DNA of 64,000 bases from Ruminococcus sp. (GCF_017549005.1 NZ_JAFYYT010000002.1:83973-147972), one strand, 5' to 3'; shown: positions 8,444-17,183, numbered from the stretch's first letter. Notes: generated by a model from the sequence alone, not told the origin. Program-made: numbers and translations.

Positions 8444-10126
8444 ATGAAAGCCACTAAAATTGCAGCTGTTTGTCTGTCTGCACTGATGTTATTCGGGAAC
8501 CTTGCTTCGGTAGGGACATATGACGTCAGAGCAGCAGAAGAAGAAACAACAGCAGATTTTATCGAGATCACTGAAGGCACAAGAATTGCTGATAATAAAA
8601 TAGTTTACGGTGACGTTACCTATGAGATAGTCGGCGGAAACCACCTTGAGGTATTGACAGGAAAAACAGCTCAGGGATTTGTTTATATCCCGCTGTTTAT
8701 TTCTGGACTTCCCGTAACAGCTATAAAACCGAGCGCTTTCAAGAGCTCTGCTATAACAAGTGTTAAAATTGAAAGAAATGTAACATTCATAGGTGAATAT
8801 GCCTTCAGAAACTGTAAGGATCTGAAGGAGATCCAGATAGAAAATCCCGATTGTGTTATCGAAGGCGGCAGGGATACAATATGCAACGTTAAGCTCGGTC
8901 CCGAATATAACGGTGTTATAAGCGGATACGAGGGCTCAACTGCAGAGAAGCTTGCTGTCGGCGATCCTTCAAAACCATATTGTGAATTCCATAGTCTCGG
9001 TCTGCCTTTTGAGGTAGATGAGAAGGATATACCCAAAAAGCCCGTTGTTACAACGACAGCAGCTCCTACAACAACAACTACTACCACCACCACCACAACA
9101 ACTACCACTTCAACAAAGGCTGCTGCAACAACAACTTCTACAAAGGCGACCACTAAAACAACTAAGGCAACTACGACTACAAAAGCAGCAGTTCAGACAA
9201 CCAGGACGACTGCTAAAGCTGCCACAACTTCTTCATCGTCTGCAGCCACAACTACAAAGGCTGCAACGACAGCCACCACCACCACAACATCAGCCGCTGT
9301 GACTATGTTCGGCGGAACAGGCAAGAACATGAGCAGGATCACTGTTCAGGCGCAGGAGGTCACAACTACTACCGTATCGTATCCCAGCGCTGTACAGGGC
9401 AAGCCTGTTTTCCACCTCAGCAGCACAGAGGTATGCCTTGATGACGCTCGTTCCAAGAACGTACACGTCGAGCTTATGGTAGACGGTGCAAACGGTCTTT
9501 ACTGCAATACCCTCGTTTATCTCTACTTCGACAGCAGAATGAAGGTTGGCGAGGCTTACTGCGGTCCTGCTATCCAGAAGCTTGCAAACGGTCAGGCTAC
9601 CGGCGATACAGGCGACTTCCTCGTACTTGTAACCGCAGGTCGTGATAACGACGGTAAGGACGGCGTAATGTGGGAGATCGAATTTACGCTTCCAAAGGAC
9701 TGTCAGGTAGGCGATGAGTTCAAGTATGAGATAGGACCTACAAAGTACGGCGAAATGCCGCTCTTCACCAATATCCTTTATGATGAAAAGGGCGACGCAA
9801 TGACAGAGCACATCTTTACAAAGGGTGTTGCAAGCGGTACTATAAAGGTAATTGACAATCCGCCATATGCACTTGGCGACGTTAACAATGACAAGTTCAT
9901 CGACGCAGCTGACGCTTCAAGGATACTTGCCGAGTATGCAGCACGTTCAAGCGGAAACAACCGTATATTCAACAATTTCCAGCAGCAGATAGCAGCTGAC
10001 GTAAATGTCAACGGTATAATTGACGCAGTTGACGCTTCACTTGTTCTCAGCTACTATGCATATGCTTCCGGAAGTGAGGGAGTAGGTTCGCTTACGGAAT
10101 ATTTAGCCGAAAGAATGCGAAGATAG
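8444..10126 (+). CDS. Adaptor scaffoldin: LRR-Thr linker-cohesin-dockerin
   Basis: A 560-residue secreted protein. In order: signal peptide (1 to about 31), a short leucine-rich LRR_5/BspA-like module (about 70-150), a Thr/Ala-rich linker (about 200-290), a cohesin (about 320-470) and a C-terminal dockerin (about 477-555). Cohesin features are the opening strands (KNVHVELMVDGANGLY, YLYFDSRMKV), DGVMWEIEFTLPKDCQVGD, MPLFTNILYDEKGDAM and the closing GTIKVID, all like R. flavefaciens type III cohesins. The dockerin loops are DVNNDKFIDAAD and DVNVNGIIDAVD. A single cohesin plus a dockerin is the adaptor logic of R. flavefaciens ScaC: it converts one docking specificity into another. The N-terminal LRR module is not part of ScaC. 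GGAGG precedes the ATG. Confidence 0.85.
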   Translation: MKATKIAAVCLSALMLFGNLASVGTYDVRAAEEETTADFIEITEGTRIADNKIVYGDVTYEIVGGNHLEVLTGKTAQGFVYIPLFISGLPVTAIKPSAFKSSAITSVKIERNVTFIGEYAFRNCKDLKEIQIENPDCVIEGGRDTICNVKLGPEYNGVISGYEGSTAEKLAVGDPSKPYCEFHSLGLPFEVDEKDIPKKPVVTTTAAPTTTTTTTTTTTTTTSTKAAATTTSTKATTKTTKATTTTKAAVQTTRTTAKAATTSSSSAATTTKAATTATTTTTSAAVTMFGGTGKNMSRITVQAQEVTTTTVSYPSAVQGKPVFHLSSTEVCLDDARSKNVHVELMVDGANGLYCNTLVYLYFDSRMKVGEAYCGPAIQKLANGQATGDTGDFLVLVTAGRDNDGKDGVMWEIEFTLPKDCQVGDEFKYEIGPTKYGEMPLFTNILYDEKGDAMTEHIFTKGVASGTIKVIDNPPYALGDVNNDKFIDAADASRILAEYAARSSGNNRIFNNFQQQIAADVNVNGIIDAVDASLVLSYYAYASGSEGVGSLTEYLAERMRR

Positions 10127-10156
10127 AAAAACTCCCACGGAAACATACCTTGATAC

Positions 10157-10235
10157 TTATATAGGAACTTATACTTTATATCGGGGAAGAACCTTTCTGA
10201 GGAAAGGTTCTTCCCCGAACTCTTTTCCAAAAGGA
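10157..10235 (+). repeat. Palindromic intergenic repeat, copy 1
   Basis: About 79 bases repeated in inverted orientation at 11211-11290. The core is a perfect 17-bp inverted repeat (10181-10197 with 10202-10218; tetraloop TGAG) starting TCGGGGAAGAACC. It lies 55 bases after the scaffoldin stop and before the convergent comF stop, so it may also end both transcripts. A diverged third copy is visible near 11000-11040. Confidence 0.8.
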
Positions 10236-10279
10236 TTTTCATCAATATAAGGTATAAAACTCCTGTATAAATAACAGTG

Positions 10280-10936
10280 TCAGTTTTTGTGGGAGTTTGT
10301 TTTACAGCAGCAGGCGCAGCGTACAGAGGCTGCTCCTGCCTTTTTTATTGCAGCAGTTATCTCACGGAGAGTGCTGCCTGTTGTGCAAATATCATCAACT
10401 AAAAGTACACGTTTGCCCCTGAGGTCATCGGAAGCTGCAAATGCGCTGCGAAGATTTACGGCTCTTCCGACTTTGCCGAGACCTTTCTGAGTATGGGTGT
10501 GCCGCGTCTTTGTGACCGACTTGTTATCTGTCGGGATATTGAGTATCCGACCGAGTTCTTTTGCAATGATCGCCGACTGGTTGAAGCCACGTCGTCTGAC
10601 GTCCCTGCGGTGCATAGGTGCAGGAACTATAACATCTATATCCTTGACGATACCCTCGGCGTTCAGCCTGTCCGCAAGTTCGCCTCCGAGGGCGTAGCCG
10701 GCGTTTCCGCAGATGCCGTCCTTGAGCAGGAAGACTGCAGACTTTACCTTGTCGTCGTAGACAAAGGCAGCCGTGAAGCTCTCAGCGCCCTCGATACTGA
10801 AGCTGTCCTCATACCGCGTGAGCTTTTTCGCACATTCGCCGCAGAAGCGTTCCATAGCGCCGATATATCCGCCGCATACAGGACATCGCGTCGGGAAGAA
10901 CAAGTGAAGCAGCTTCCTTTTTAATAAGTATGTCAT
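10280..10936 (-). CDS. comF: ComF family protein (ComFC-like phosphoribosyltransferase)
   Basis: A 218-residue ComFC-like protein used in DNA uptake by competent bacteria. It has an N-terminal four-Cys zinc site (CPVCGG ... CGEC, residues about 18-36) and a C-terminal type I phosphoribosyltransferase fold. The PRPP loop VLLVDDICTTGSTL is intact, and VIVPAPMHRRDVRRRGFNQS matches the family. The SD is AAAAGGCGGTGG before ATG 10936. The gene is isolated between two inverted copies of a palindromic repeat. Confidence 0.92.
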   Translation of the reverse strand: MTYLLKRKLLHLFFPTRCPVCGGYIGAMERFCGECAKKLTRYEDSFSIEGAESFTAAFVYDDKVKSAVFLLKDGICGNAGYALGGELADRLNAEGIVKDIDVIVPAPMHRRDVRRRGFNQSAIIAKELGRILNIPTDNKSVTKTRHTHTQKGLGKVGRAVNLRSAFAASDDLRGKRVLLVDDICTTGSTLREITAAIKKAGAASVRCACCCKTNSHKN

Positions 10937-10999
10937 ATTCCACCGCCTTTTATATTAAAAGCTCCGTATAACTGTGATACTCGTATGGCAGTTTTGTGC

Positions 11000-11098
11000 C
11001 TTATATTGAGGGAAACCCTTTTGAAAAAAGGTTCCTCTGACGGAGGCGAGTCCCCTCTGTCACTGCGTGACATCTCCCCACACTGTGGGGAGTCACCC
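11000..11098. repeat. Diverged repeat copy and paired GTCA / CTCCCCAC hairpins
   Basis: 11000-11040 resembles the palindromic repeat (TTATATTGAGGGAAACCC...AAAAGGTTCC). Next come TGTCA (11058-11062) with TGACA (11068-11072), then CTCCCCAC (11074-11081) with GTGGGGAG (11085-11092). From memory, such paired tracts are common intergenic repeats of gut Firmicutes. There is no coding frame here. Confidence 0.6.
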
Positions 11099-11127
11099 TC
11101 AAACTCCCTTCCTAAAACTTCCAGCTT

Positions 11128-11203
11128 AAATTTTCCTAAACGCCCACTGTAAGATGTACAGAACGTGTTATTTTTTCAGTGGGCGTCCTGTTTAGGAAAA
11201 TTT
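11128..11203. repeat. Long inverted repeat, MITE-like or structured RNA
   Basis: The left arm (11128-11149, AAATTTTCCTAAACGCCCACTG) pairs fully with two blocks of the right arm: CAGTGGGC (11177-11184) and GTTTAGGAAAATTT (11190-11203). A 5-nt bulge (GTCCT) lies on the right side, and the loop is 27 nt. This gives a 22-bp interrupted stem. Confidence 0.75.
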
Positions 11204-11210
11204 GGGTTAA

Positions 11211-11290
11211 AAGTCTTTGGAAAGGGGTTCGGGGAAGAACCTTTCCTCAGAAATGTTTTCCCCGATATAAAGTATAAATTGCTATATAAA
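11211..11290 (-). repeat. Palindromic intergenic repeat, copy 2 (inverted)
   Basis: Inverted copy of 10157-10235. The hairpin is less perfect here (one arm reads GAAATGTTTTCCCCGA). It lies after the RlmL-like stop codon on the minus strand and may serve as its terminator. Confidence 0.8.
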
Positions 11291-11316
11291 TACCACGGTT
11301 ATATGGAGCTTTTAAT

Positions 11317-12432
11317 TTAAAAATACATATAAAGCTGACATTTTATCATGCCGTTATAGAGCTTTCTGCGTTTATGCGCCTCTGCGCCGAAGAACTTCTC
11401 GAACTCCTCATGAGGGGAGATGATATAGCTCTGTCTGCTGCCGCCCTTGCCGAGAACTTTGCCCATTTTACGGTAGATATCCTCAGCCTCCCTGAGCTCG
11501 AGAAGTCTCTCGCCATAGGGGGGATTGCAAATGACGATAGAATCTGCGGGCTGAACGAACTTTGTAATATCAGCCTGTTCGATAGTAAGACGGGACTTAA
11601 TACCTGCCTTATGCGCGTTATCAAGAGTGAGAGCAACTGCGGCGTCGTCTATATCGGCGCCAATACCGTGAAATTCTGCGGACTTGTCCACATTGTCGAT
11701 AGCTCTTTTGCGCTCCTCGCGCCATACCTTGTCGCTGAGGCTGCTCCATTTTTCAGCTGCAAATCTTCTGTTTATGCCGGGAGCTATCCTCAGAGCCTTG
11801 AGAGCAGCTTCGATAAGAAGAGTGCCGCTTCCGCAGAACGGGTCGCAGACTATTGAATCAGGACGTACACGGGCAAGGTCTATTATTCCTGCCGCAAGAG
11901 TTTCCTTTATAGGCGCTGCGTTGGAGTTTTTTCTGTAGCCGCGCTTGTGGAGGCCTACTCCGCTTGTATCGAGGTAAAGTGAAACAACGTCCTTGAATAT
12001 GCTGAACTTTATCTGCACCGTAGGACCTGATTCGTCGAACCACTCTATACCGTACTTTGATTTCAGGCGTTCCACGGCAGCCTTTTTGACTATGGACTGA
12101 CAGTCGGGAACGCTGTGAAGAGCGGAATTGAGGGAATTGCCCTTGACGGGAAATGCGTCGTTTGGACCGATGTACCTTTCAAGTTCCACAGCTCTTACTC
12201 CCTGGAAAAGCTCCTCGAAGGTAGTCGCCCTGAACTCGATGAGCTCGATAAGGACTCTTTCCGCAGTGGAGAGGCATATATTGGCACGGGCGAGGATATT
12301 CTCGTCGCCCGTGAAGCTTATTTTTCCGTCGCTGACCTTCAGGTCGGTTCCGCCGATTTTTTGTATTTCGTATTTAAGCACGCTTTCCAGACCGAAATGG
12401 CATGGACAGCATAATCTGATGTTATTGCTCAA
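11317..12432 (-). CDS. THUMP-domain class I RNA methyltransferase (RlmL/YpsC-like)
   Basis: A 371-residue enzyme predicted to make m2G in 23S rRNA. The THUMP domain (about 45-150) is followed by a Rossmann SAM methyltransferase. Visible motifs are CDPFCGSGTLLIEAAL (SAM loop), GADID (motif II) and the catalytic ICNPPYGERL. The start is TTG 12432 (SNNIRLCCPC) with AAAGGTGA just upstream; no ATG fits. The gene is 17 bases downstream of the PBP stop on the same strand, so the two may be co-transcribed. Confidence 0.92.
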   Translation of the reverse strand: MSNNIRLCCPCHFGLESVLKYEIQKIGGTDLKVSDGKISFTGDENILARANICLSTAERVLIELIEFRATTFEELFQGVRAVELERYIGPNDAFPVKGNSLNSALHSVPDCQSIVKKAAVERLKSKYGIEWFDESGPTVQIKFSIFKDVVSLYLDTSGVGLHKRGYRKNSNAAPIKETLAAGIIDLARVRPDSIVCDPFCGSGTLLIEAALKALRIAPGINRRFAAEKWSSLSDKVWREERKRAIDNVDKSAEFHGIGADIDDAAVALTLDNAHKAGIKSRLTIEQADITKFVQPADSIVICNPPYGERLLELREAEDIYRKMGKVLGKGGSRQSYIISPHEEFEKFFGAEAHKRRKLYNGMIKCQLYMYF

Positions 12433-12449
12433 AGTATCACCTTTTTATA

Positions 12450-15059
12450 TTATTCAGCTGCGGGAGCGTCGCCGCCTGCCGGTGCTGCACCGCCGCCTGC
12501 GTCACCGCCTGCCGCTGCACCGCCGCCTGCGTCACCGCCTGCAACTGCACCGCCGCCTGCGTCACCGCCTGCCGCTGCACCGCCGCCGGCATCTCCACCT
12601 GCGACTGCACCGCCGCCTGCGTTTCCGCCTGCCGCTGCACCGCCGCCTGAAGCACCGCCGTCAGCTGCGGCTGTAGTAGCCTGTGTCGTAGACTGATATG
12701 AATGTGCTCCGCTGCAATACGGTGGCTTGTAATCTGCATTGTCCTTGCATATGGACTTCCAGTAGCCTATAGCCCCCCTCGCGCAGTTCGCACCTGCTAT
12801 ATTGCCTGTGTTTGAACATATGGGAGCTTCGATAACGGTGCTGACCTTTTCAAAGTCCGAAGGAGTATCGTTATAGTTGTTGATAATGTAATCGCCGATC
12901 ACAGTACGCCAAACCTTTGCGGAAACGATCCTGTCCCAGGTAAGCTGTACATCGAATGATTTGTAACCTACAGTTATTCCGCTTGCAAAATCAGGAGTAA
13001 GACCTACGAAGCACTCATCAACGAAGTCCTGAGTTGTACCTGTCTTTCCGACAACGGTCTTATTGTAGATCTTAGCGTCGGTACCTGTACCGCTCTCGAT
13101 AACAATTTTCATGAGACGGTTCATAACGTATGCAGTCTCGTCCTCCACAGCACGTTTCGGATTTCCGTCGCACTGATAGATTATCTGCTGATTGCTGTCC
13201 TTTATCATTGTGATGAGGTGAGCGTCGTAATGCATACCCTGATTGCCGTAAGGGATATAGGCGTTTACAAGGTTTTCCAGTGTAACGCCGTTTGTAAGAG
13301 CTCCGAGGGTAAGCGGAGATTCAAAGCCCTCTCCTCTTTCGCCCTTTGAAAGCTCAAGTCCGAGCTTGTCGTGAGCGTAGTCGAAAACATTTTCCTGACC
13401 GCCCTGAACGACGAGCTGTGCAGAGATAGTGTTCATCGAGTCTCTGAGACCCATCCAGAGCTGAACAGGACCGCCGTTGCCTGATACGCCGCCGTAGTTC
13501 TTTGGCCACCACTGACCGTCGTCAAGTCTTCTTACAGGTGAATTCTTTAGGACTGAGCCCCAGTGGAACTTACCGGAATCAATGCCATAGCCGTAGCCTG
13601 CAAGAGGCTTGATGGTCGAACCGACCTGACGGGGCTCCTTGACAGCATAGTTAGTTACGAGAGAGTCTTTCTTTTCGCCTACAGTACCTACTGCACAGAG
13701 GACTTCGCCTCTGTAGTTTATAGCGCAGAATGCAACGTGGGGGAGAGCTTCCTCCTCGTCAACTGTTCCGTCGCCGTTGATATCAACGTATCTTCTGTAG
13801 CTGTACTCAGGAAGAACGTACTGGAAGGTGCTGAAGTCACGGAGCTGATTCTCAACGTAGTCCTGCATCTTCTTGTCGTACTTGATATATACCTGATATC
13901 CGCCTCTCTGTATCTTGGAGAGAGCTTCTTCTTCGGTTATATCGTACATATCCATGAATACTTTTTCCGCCTCAAAGAAAGCGGCGTCGAGTATCCAGCT
14001 GTAGGTCTTTGCCTTTGCTTCGAGCTCCTTGAGCTCTTCCTCGGGGTGATTTCTCTTGTATTCCTCGGAATCCGTGTAAATTATAGGAGTTACAAGGTAT
14101 TCCTGATATTCGTCGTAGGTGATATAGCCGTTTTCATAGAGCTTGTAGAGAACGTACTCCTGACGGGGCTTGTTGTTTGCCTTACCGTCCACGACTATGG
14201 GAGAATTGGGATCGGTGTCGTCCTGACGGTAGATAACGAATGGACCGTAGTCCTCAGGGCTCTTGGGGATAGCTGCAAGAACAGCCGCCTCGGGAGTGGT
14301 GAGCTCGGAAACGTCCTTTCCGAAATAGTCGATAGAAGCCTTCTGTATACCGTTTCTCGGGCCGCCGAATGCGATATAGTTGAGGTATTCTTCAAGTATC
14401 TCGTCCTTTGTGTAGCTCTTTTCGAGCTGCATAGCCGCAAAGATCTCGCGTATCTTACGCTCTGTGGTGTGCTGGTCGTTTCCTGACAGGTTCTTTACGA
14501 GCTGCTGAGTGATAGTCGAACCGCCCTGCTCGGTATTGTAGAAGTGCAGGAACATATTCAGGAATGCCGAGAATGTACGCTTGTAGTCGACACCCTCGTG
14601 AGCGTAGAAACGCTCGTCCTCGGTGCAGATGAAAGCCTGTCTTACGTGCTGGGGTATCTTGTCGATGGATACGGGGATACGCTGCACCTTATTCGGATTG
14701 TGGTACAGCTGCTCCAGCTCGGGATTGCCCTGCTCGTCCAGCACCAGTTCACCGTACTCGTTGATATGGTTGGCGTAGAAGAAAGTATCGCTTCCCGATT
14801 CAAGCTCCTGCAGCGTAACAGTTGTGGAGTCGTCCATGAATTTGAGGACGTAGACCGTGAGAGCGGTACTTACGATAGTACCGGTGATGATGATGACAAG
14901 GATAAGAGAAAGCAGGGTAGTCGCAATGACTGTCATCAGCTTTTTGAATATTTTAAAGACCTTGCTGTGCTTCTTCTTTTTCTTTTTATGGGGATTTTTA
15001 TGCACTTCCATATCTGCGGCTTCAAGATGGCGGGAAGCGTGAAGATTTTTAGAATTCAT
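12450..15059 (-). CDS. Class A penicillin-binding protein (PBP1A-like) with EF-hand-like loop and Gly/Ala tail
   Basis: An 869-residue bifunctional peptidoglycan synthase. It has a basic cytoplasmic tail (HKKKKKKH), one membrane helix (about 40-65), a GT51 transglycosylase (EDERFYAHEGVD, TITQQLVKNL, EEYLNYIAFGG) and a transpeptidase with SxxK (GSTIKPLAG), SxN (SMN) and KTG (GKTGTT). Between them, near residue 425, lies VDINGDGTVDEEEALP, with Ca-ligand spacing like an EF-hand or dockerin loop. The C-terminus is a repeat AGGDAGGGA(A/V). ATG 15059 is chosen because a promoter (15136-15164) overlaps the longer in-frame start at 15137. The SD is weak at this ATG: GGAG lies about 31 bases away, with a small hairpin GCCGTC-acc-GACGGC between. 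Confidence 0.93.
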   Translation of the reverse strand: MNSKNLHASRHLEAADMEVHKNPHKKKKKKHSKVFKIFKKLMTVIATTLLSLILVIIITGTIVSTALTVYVLKFMDDSTTVTLQELESGSDTFFYANHINEYGELVLDEQGNPELEQLYHNPNKVQRIPVSIDKIPQHVRQAFICTEDERFYAHEGVDYKRTFSAFLNMFLHFYNTEQGGSTITQQLVKNLSGNDQHTTERKIREIFAAMQLEKSYTKDEILEEYLNYIAFGGPRNGIQKASIDYFGKDVSELTTPEAAVLAAIPKSPEDYGPFVIYRQDDTDPNSPIVVDGKANNKPRQEYVLYKLYENGYITYDEYQEYLVTPIIYTDSEEYKRNHPEEELKELEAKAKTYSWILDAAFFEAEKVFMDMYDITEEEALSKIQRGGYQVYIKYDKKMQDYVENQLRDFSTFQYVLPEYSYRRYVDINGDGTVDEEEALPHVAFCAINYRGEVLCAVGTVGEKKDSLVTNYAVKEPRQVGSTIKPLAGYGYGIDSGKFHWGSVLKNSPVRRLDDGQWWPKNYGGVSGNGGPVQLWMGLRDSMNTISAQLVVQGGQENVFDYAHDKLGLELSKGERGEGFESPLTLGALTNGVTLENLVNAYIPYGNQGMHYDAHLITMIKDSNQQIIYQCDGNPKRAVEDETAYVMNRLMKIVIESGTGTDAKIYNKTVVGKTGTTQDFVDECFVGLTPDFASGITVGYKSFDVQLTWDRIVSAKVWRTVIGDYIINNYNDTPSDFEKVSTVIEAPICSNTGNIAGANCARGAIGYWKSICKDNADYKPPYCSGAHSYQSTTQATTAAADGGASGGGAAAGGNAGGGAVAGGDAGGGAAAGGDAGGGAVAGGDAGGGAAAGGDAGGGAAPAGGDAPAAE
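12462..12665 (-). repeat. 30-bp coding tandem repeat in the PBP tail
   Basis: Five or six tandem 30-bp units encode AGG(N/D)AGGGA(A/V). The units differ mainly by an Ala/Val alternation, which suggests recent expansion and possible length variation between strains. Confidence 0.85.
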
Positions 15060-15135
15060 TTTGTCAGAATAGCCGTCGGTGACGGCAAAGCTCCTTTCAA
15101 AGATTTTAGTTTCTATACATAAACATACATTATAC

Positions 15136-15164
15136 ATTATAGCACGTTTCAGCAGAAATGTTAA
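15136..15164 (-). promoter_or_regulatory. Promoter of the PBP gene
   Basis: On the minus strand, TTAACA (15164-15159), a 17-bp spacer, and TATAAT (15141-15136). The expected start near 15129 rules out the upstream in-frame ATG at 15137. Confidence 0.75.
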
Positions 15165-15250
15165 GACTTTTTAAGAAAAATCGGCAATTTGTATAATATA
15201 GAAAAATAGGGCAATAATATTTACGGATATTTCGGCAAGGGAGTGATAAA

Positions 15251-15589
15251 ATGACGTACAGGAACGCAAAAAGGATATATTTCACACTTGTTGCGGCAGC
15301 TGCCGTATCGTGCTTTCTCATAGTCTGTACCCTCGGTCGGACAGTGCATGATAGCAGGGTTGAAACACGTCTTGCTGCGGCTTCCGTAAGTGAAAAAGTC
15401 CACGGATTTGTGGTCCGCGAAAGCGGAGGCAGGGCGGCAGTATTCAGGAATGGCGAGGAGAAGCCCTATCTCCTTATAGATATAGACCTTGCGCTCATGT
15501 CTGATTTTGACAGGAAAGAGCTTGCAAAGGGGATATATCTTGAAAACGACAGGGAGCTGAAACGCTTTATCGAGGATATATCGTCATGA
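15251..15589 (+). CDS. BofC C-terminal-like membrane-anchored protein
   Basis: A 112-residue protein with one N-terminal membrane helix (about 10-30) and an outside domain. VHGFVVRESGGRAAVFRNGEEKPYLLIDIDL, then DRKELAKGIYLENDRELKRFIEDI, follows the pattern of BofC C-terminal-like proteins of Clostridia (x-x-GIxxxxxxEL near the C-terminus). In Bacillus, BofC restrains SpoIVB signalling in the forespore; here only family likeness is claimed. GGGAG precedes the ATG. The last 6 bases overlap the convergent flavin reductase gene. Confidence 0.6.
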   Translation: MTYRNAKRIYFTLVAAAAVSCFLIVCTLGRTVHDSRVETRLAAASVSEKVHGFVVRESGGRAAVFRNGEEKPYLLIDIDLALMSDFDRKELAKGIYLENDRELKRFIEDISS

Positions 15590-16174
15590 CTTCTGAGGCG
15601 GCTTGCGGTGCTTTTTCTTCTTTCTGACGGAGAAGCCGAAGTCGCCAAGCTTTCTGCCCAGAGCGAAGTACTCCCCGTGAGCGAAAGCCATTAGACCGCA
15701 CTGCTGTAAATTGAGCTTGCCCTTGCTGTCTATGAACCTTTCGTCGGCGTCGATACCGACTATCTCCGCAAGGAACATGGTGTGCGAGCCGAGAATCTTT
15801 TCCTCTGTCACCCTGCATTCAAGACTGAGAGGACATTCCTCGATAAGGGGCGGAGCCACCTTCTGCGCGGGAGCTGTATGCAGTCCGCAAAGAGCGAATT
15901 TGTCCGTATCCCTGCCGCTTTTTACGCCGCAGATATCAGTTTCGCGGCACATGGCGGATGTGGTGAGGTTTATGACGAATTCCCCAGACTTCCTGATGAT
16001 ATCGTGGGAATAGCGCTCGGGGCGCACGGAAATATATGTCATAGGAGGACGGGTGCATACTATTCCTGTCCAGCCTATAGTGAGTACGTTCGGTTCGTCC
16101 ATAGTGCCGCAGGTCACGAGGGCGGCAGGTACGGGAGCGAGCAGAGTGCTGCCCTTCCAGAATTGTTTAGCCAT
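15584..16174 (-). CDS. Flavin reductase family protein
   Basis: A 196-residue FMN-binding split-barrel protein of the flavin reductase-like (DIM6/NTAB) family. Features are PVPAALVTCGTMDEPNVLTIGWTG near the N-terminus, RPPMTYISVRPERYSHDII, and GEFVINLTT. It would reduce or bind flavin, or act as a flavoredoxin. AGGAG precedes the ATG. The ATG lies inside the end of the upstream ferredoxin gene (8-base overlap), so the two are probably translated together. The C-terminus is Lys-rich (RKKKKHRKPPQKS). Confidence 0.9.
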   Translation of the reverse strand: MAKQFWKGSTLLAPVPAALVTCGTMDEPNVLTIGWTGIVCTRPPMTYISVRPERYSHDIIRKSGEFVINLTTSAMCRETDICGVKSGRDTDKFALCGLHTAPAQKVAPPLIEECPLSLECRVTEEKILGSHTMFLAEIVGIDADERFIDSKGKLNLQQCGLMAFAHGEYFALGRKLGDFGFSVRKKKKHRKPPQKS

Positions 16175-17003
16175 TTTTTCTCCTTTTTGCCGACTGTGCG
16201 GCAGAGCTGTTGTTTATGCCTGATGAAGCGGTATTTCCGCTGATGAGGTACTTGTAGTCCTTGAAGTTGTATTTGCCCTTTTCACGGGTGACGGTGCCGT
16301 ATTCGATGGCTCCTGTGGGACAGTTGCCTATACACGCCATACAGTGTGTGCAGCTGTTGCCCCATACGGGCTTTCTGTCGCGTATGGAGATGTTGTTGAG
16401 GGGGCATACCTGTTCGCATTTTCCGCAGCTTACGCATTTGCTGTCCGCGAAGAACTCCTTTGCGGACATCTTGTACCTTGACCAGACGGGATTGAACGGT
16501 ATGGTTATGAGCTTTTCAAACATAAAAACGTATCTTGCGCGGAGCTTTTCGCCTTTTTCTATAGTCCCGGCTATCTCGCCGAGCTGCTTGCAGGCGCTCA
16601 TAAGACGTGACTTTATCTCGTCGTTCGTCTGAGGCGGATAGTGGCTTATGAAGTAGTTCCTCGGCATTACCACCTCGGAGTAGCCCATGAACTCCATTTT
16701 CTTTCTTCTGAACAGTTTTTTTGCGAGATATCCCGTAATACCGCCGTAGCCTGCGCTGTCGGCAATGAAGTAGACCTTCCTGCTGCCCGAGAGCTTCACG
16801 TTTTTCAGGTATTTGCTGAGAAACCTCGGCATTTCGCAGACATATACGGGAGTACATATTATGAACGGTCTTTCGGAGCGTATCTCCGAGAGATCATTTT
16901 TTTTGACCCTGCCGAGCAGATCAACGCATTCGTCGCCGAGCTTCTCAGCGAGCTCCGTAGCGAGAAAGCGGGTGTTGCCCGTTGCGGAAAAATAAAGTAC
17001 CAT
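16167..17003 (-). CDS. EFR1 family flavodoxin-ferredoxin protein
   Basis: A 278-residue electron carrier. It has an N-terminal flavodoxin fold (YFSATGNTRFLA phosphate loop, residues about 4-15) and two [4Fe-4S] clusters at the C-terminus (CVSCGKCEQVCP and CTHCMACIGNCP). This domain order defines the EFR1 family. It overlaps the flavin reductase gene by 8 bases, and the pair likely passes electrons between ferredoxin, flavodoxin and flavin. GGAAGGAG precedes the ATG. Confidence 0.93.
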   Translation of the reverse strand: MVLYFSATGNTRFLATELAEKLGDECVDLLGRVKKNDLSEIRSERPFIICTPVYVCEMPRFLSKYLKNVKLSGSRKVYFIADSAGYGGITGYLAKKLFRRKKMEFMGYSEVVMPRNYFISHYPPQTNDEIKSRLMSACKQLGEIAGTIEKGEKLRARYVFMFEKLITIPFNPVWSRYKMSAKEFFADSKCVSCGKCEQVCPLNNISIRDRKPVWGNSCTHCMACIGNCPTGAIEYGTVTREKGKYNFKDYKYLISGNTASSGINNSSAAQSAKRRKNG

Positions 17004-17183
17004 AAGAATCTCCTTCCGGGTGATGTGAGCGTTACAAGAACAATTATACCATTATTACGCGGCTATTTCAATCATTATGCTGAAATTTCAGCGCGATTGC
17101 AGAATATGACATTTTTCACGGGAGCGGAGTGGTATAATCAGGCGTGAAAAAGCTTCACATGGCAAAGAAAAGGAGGAAAAGCA

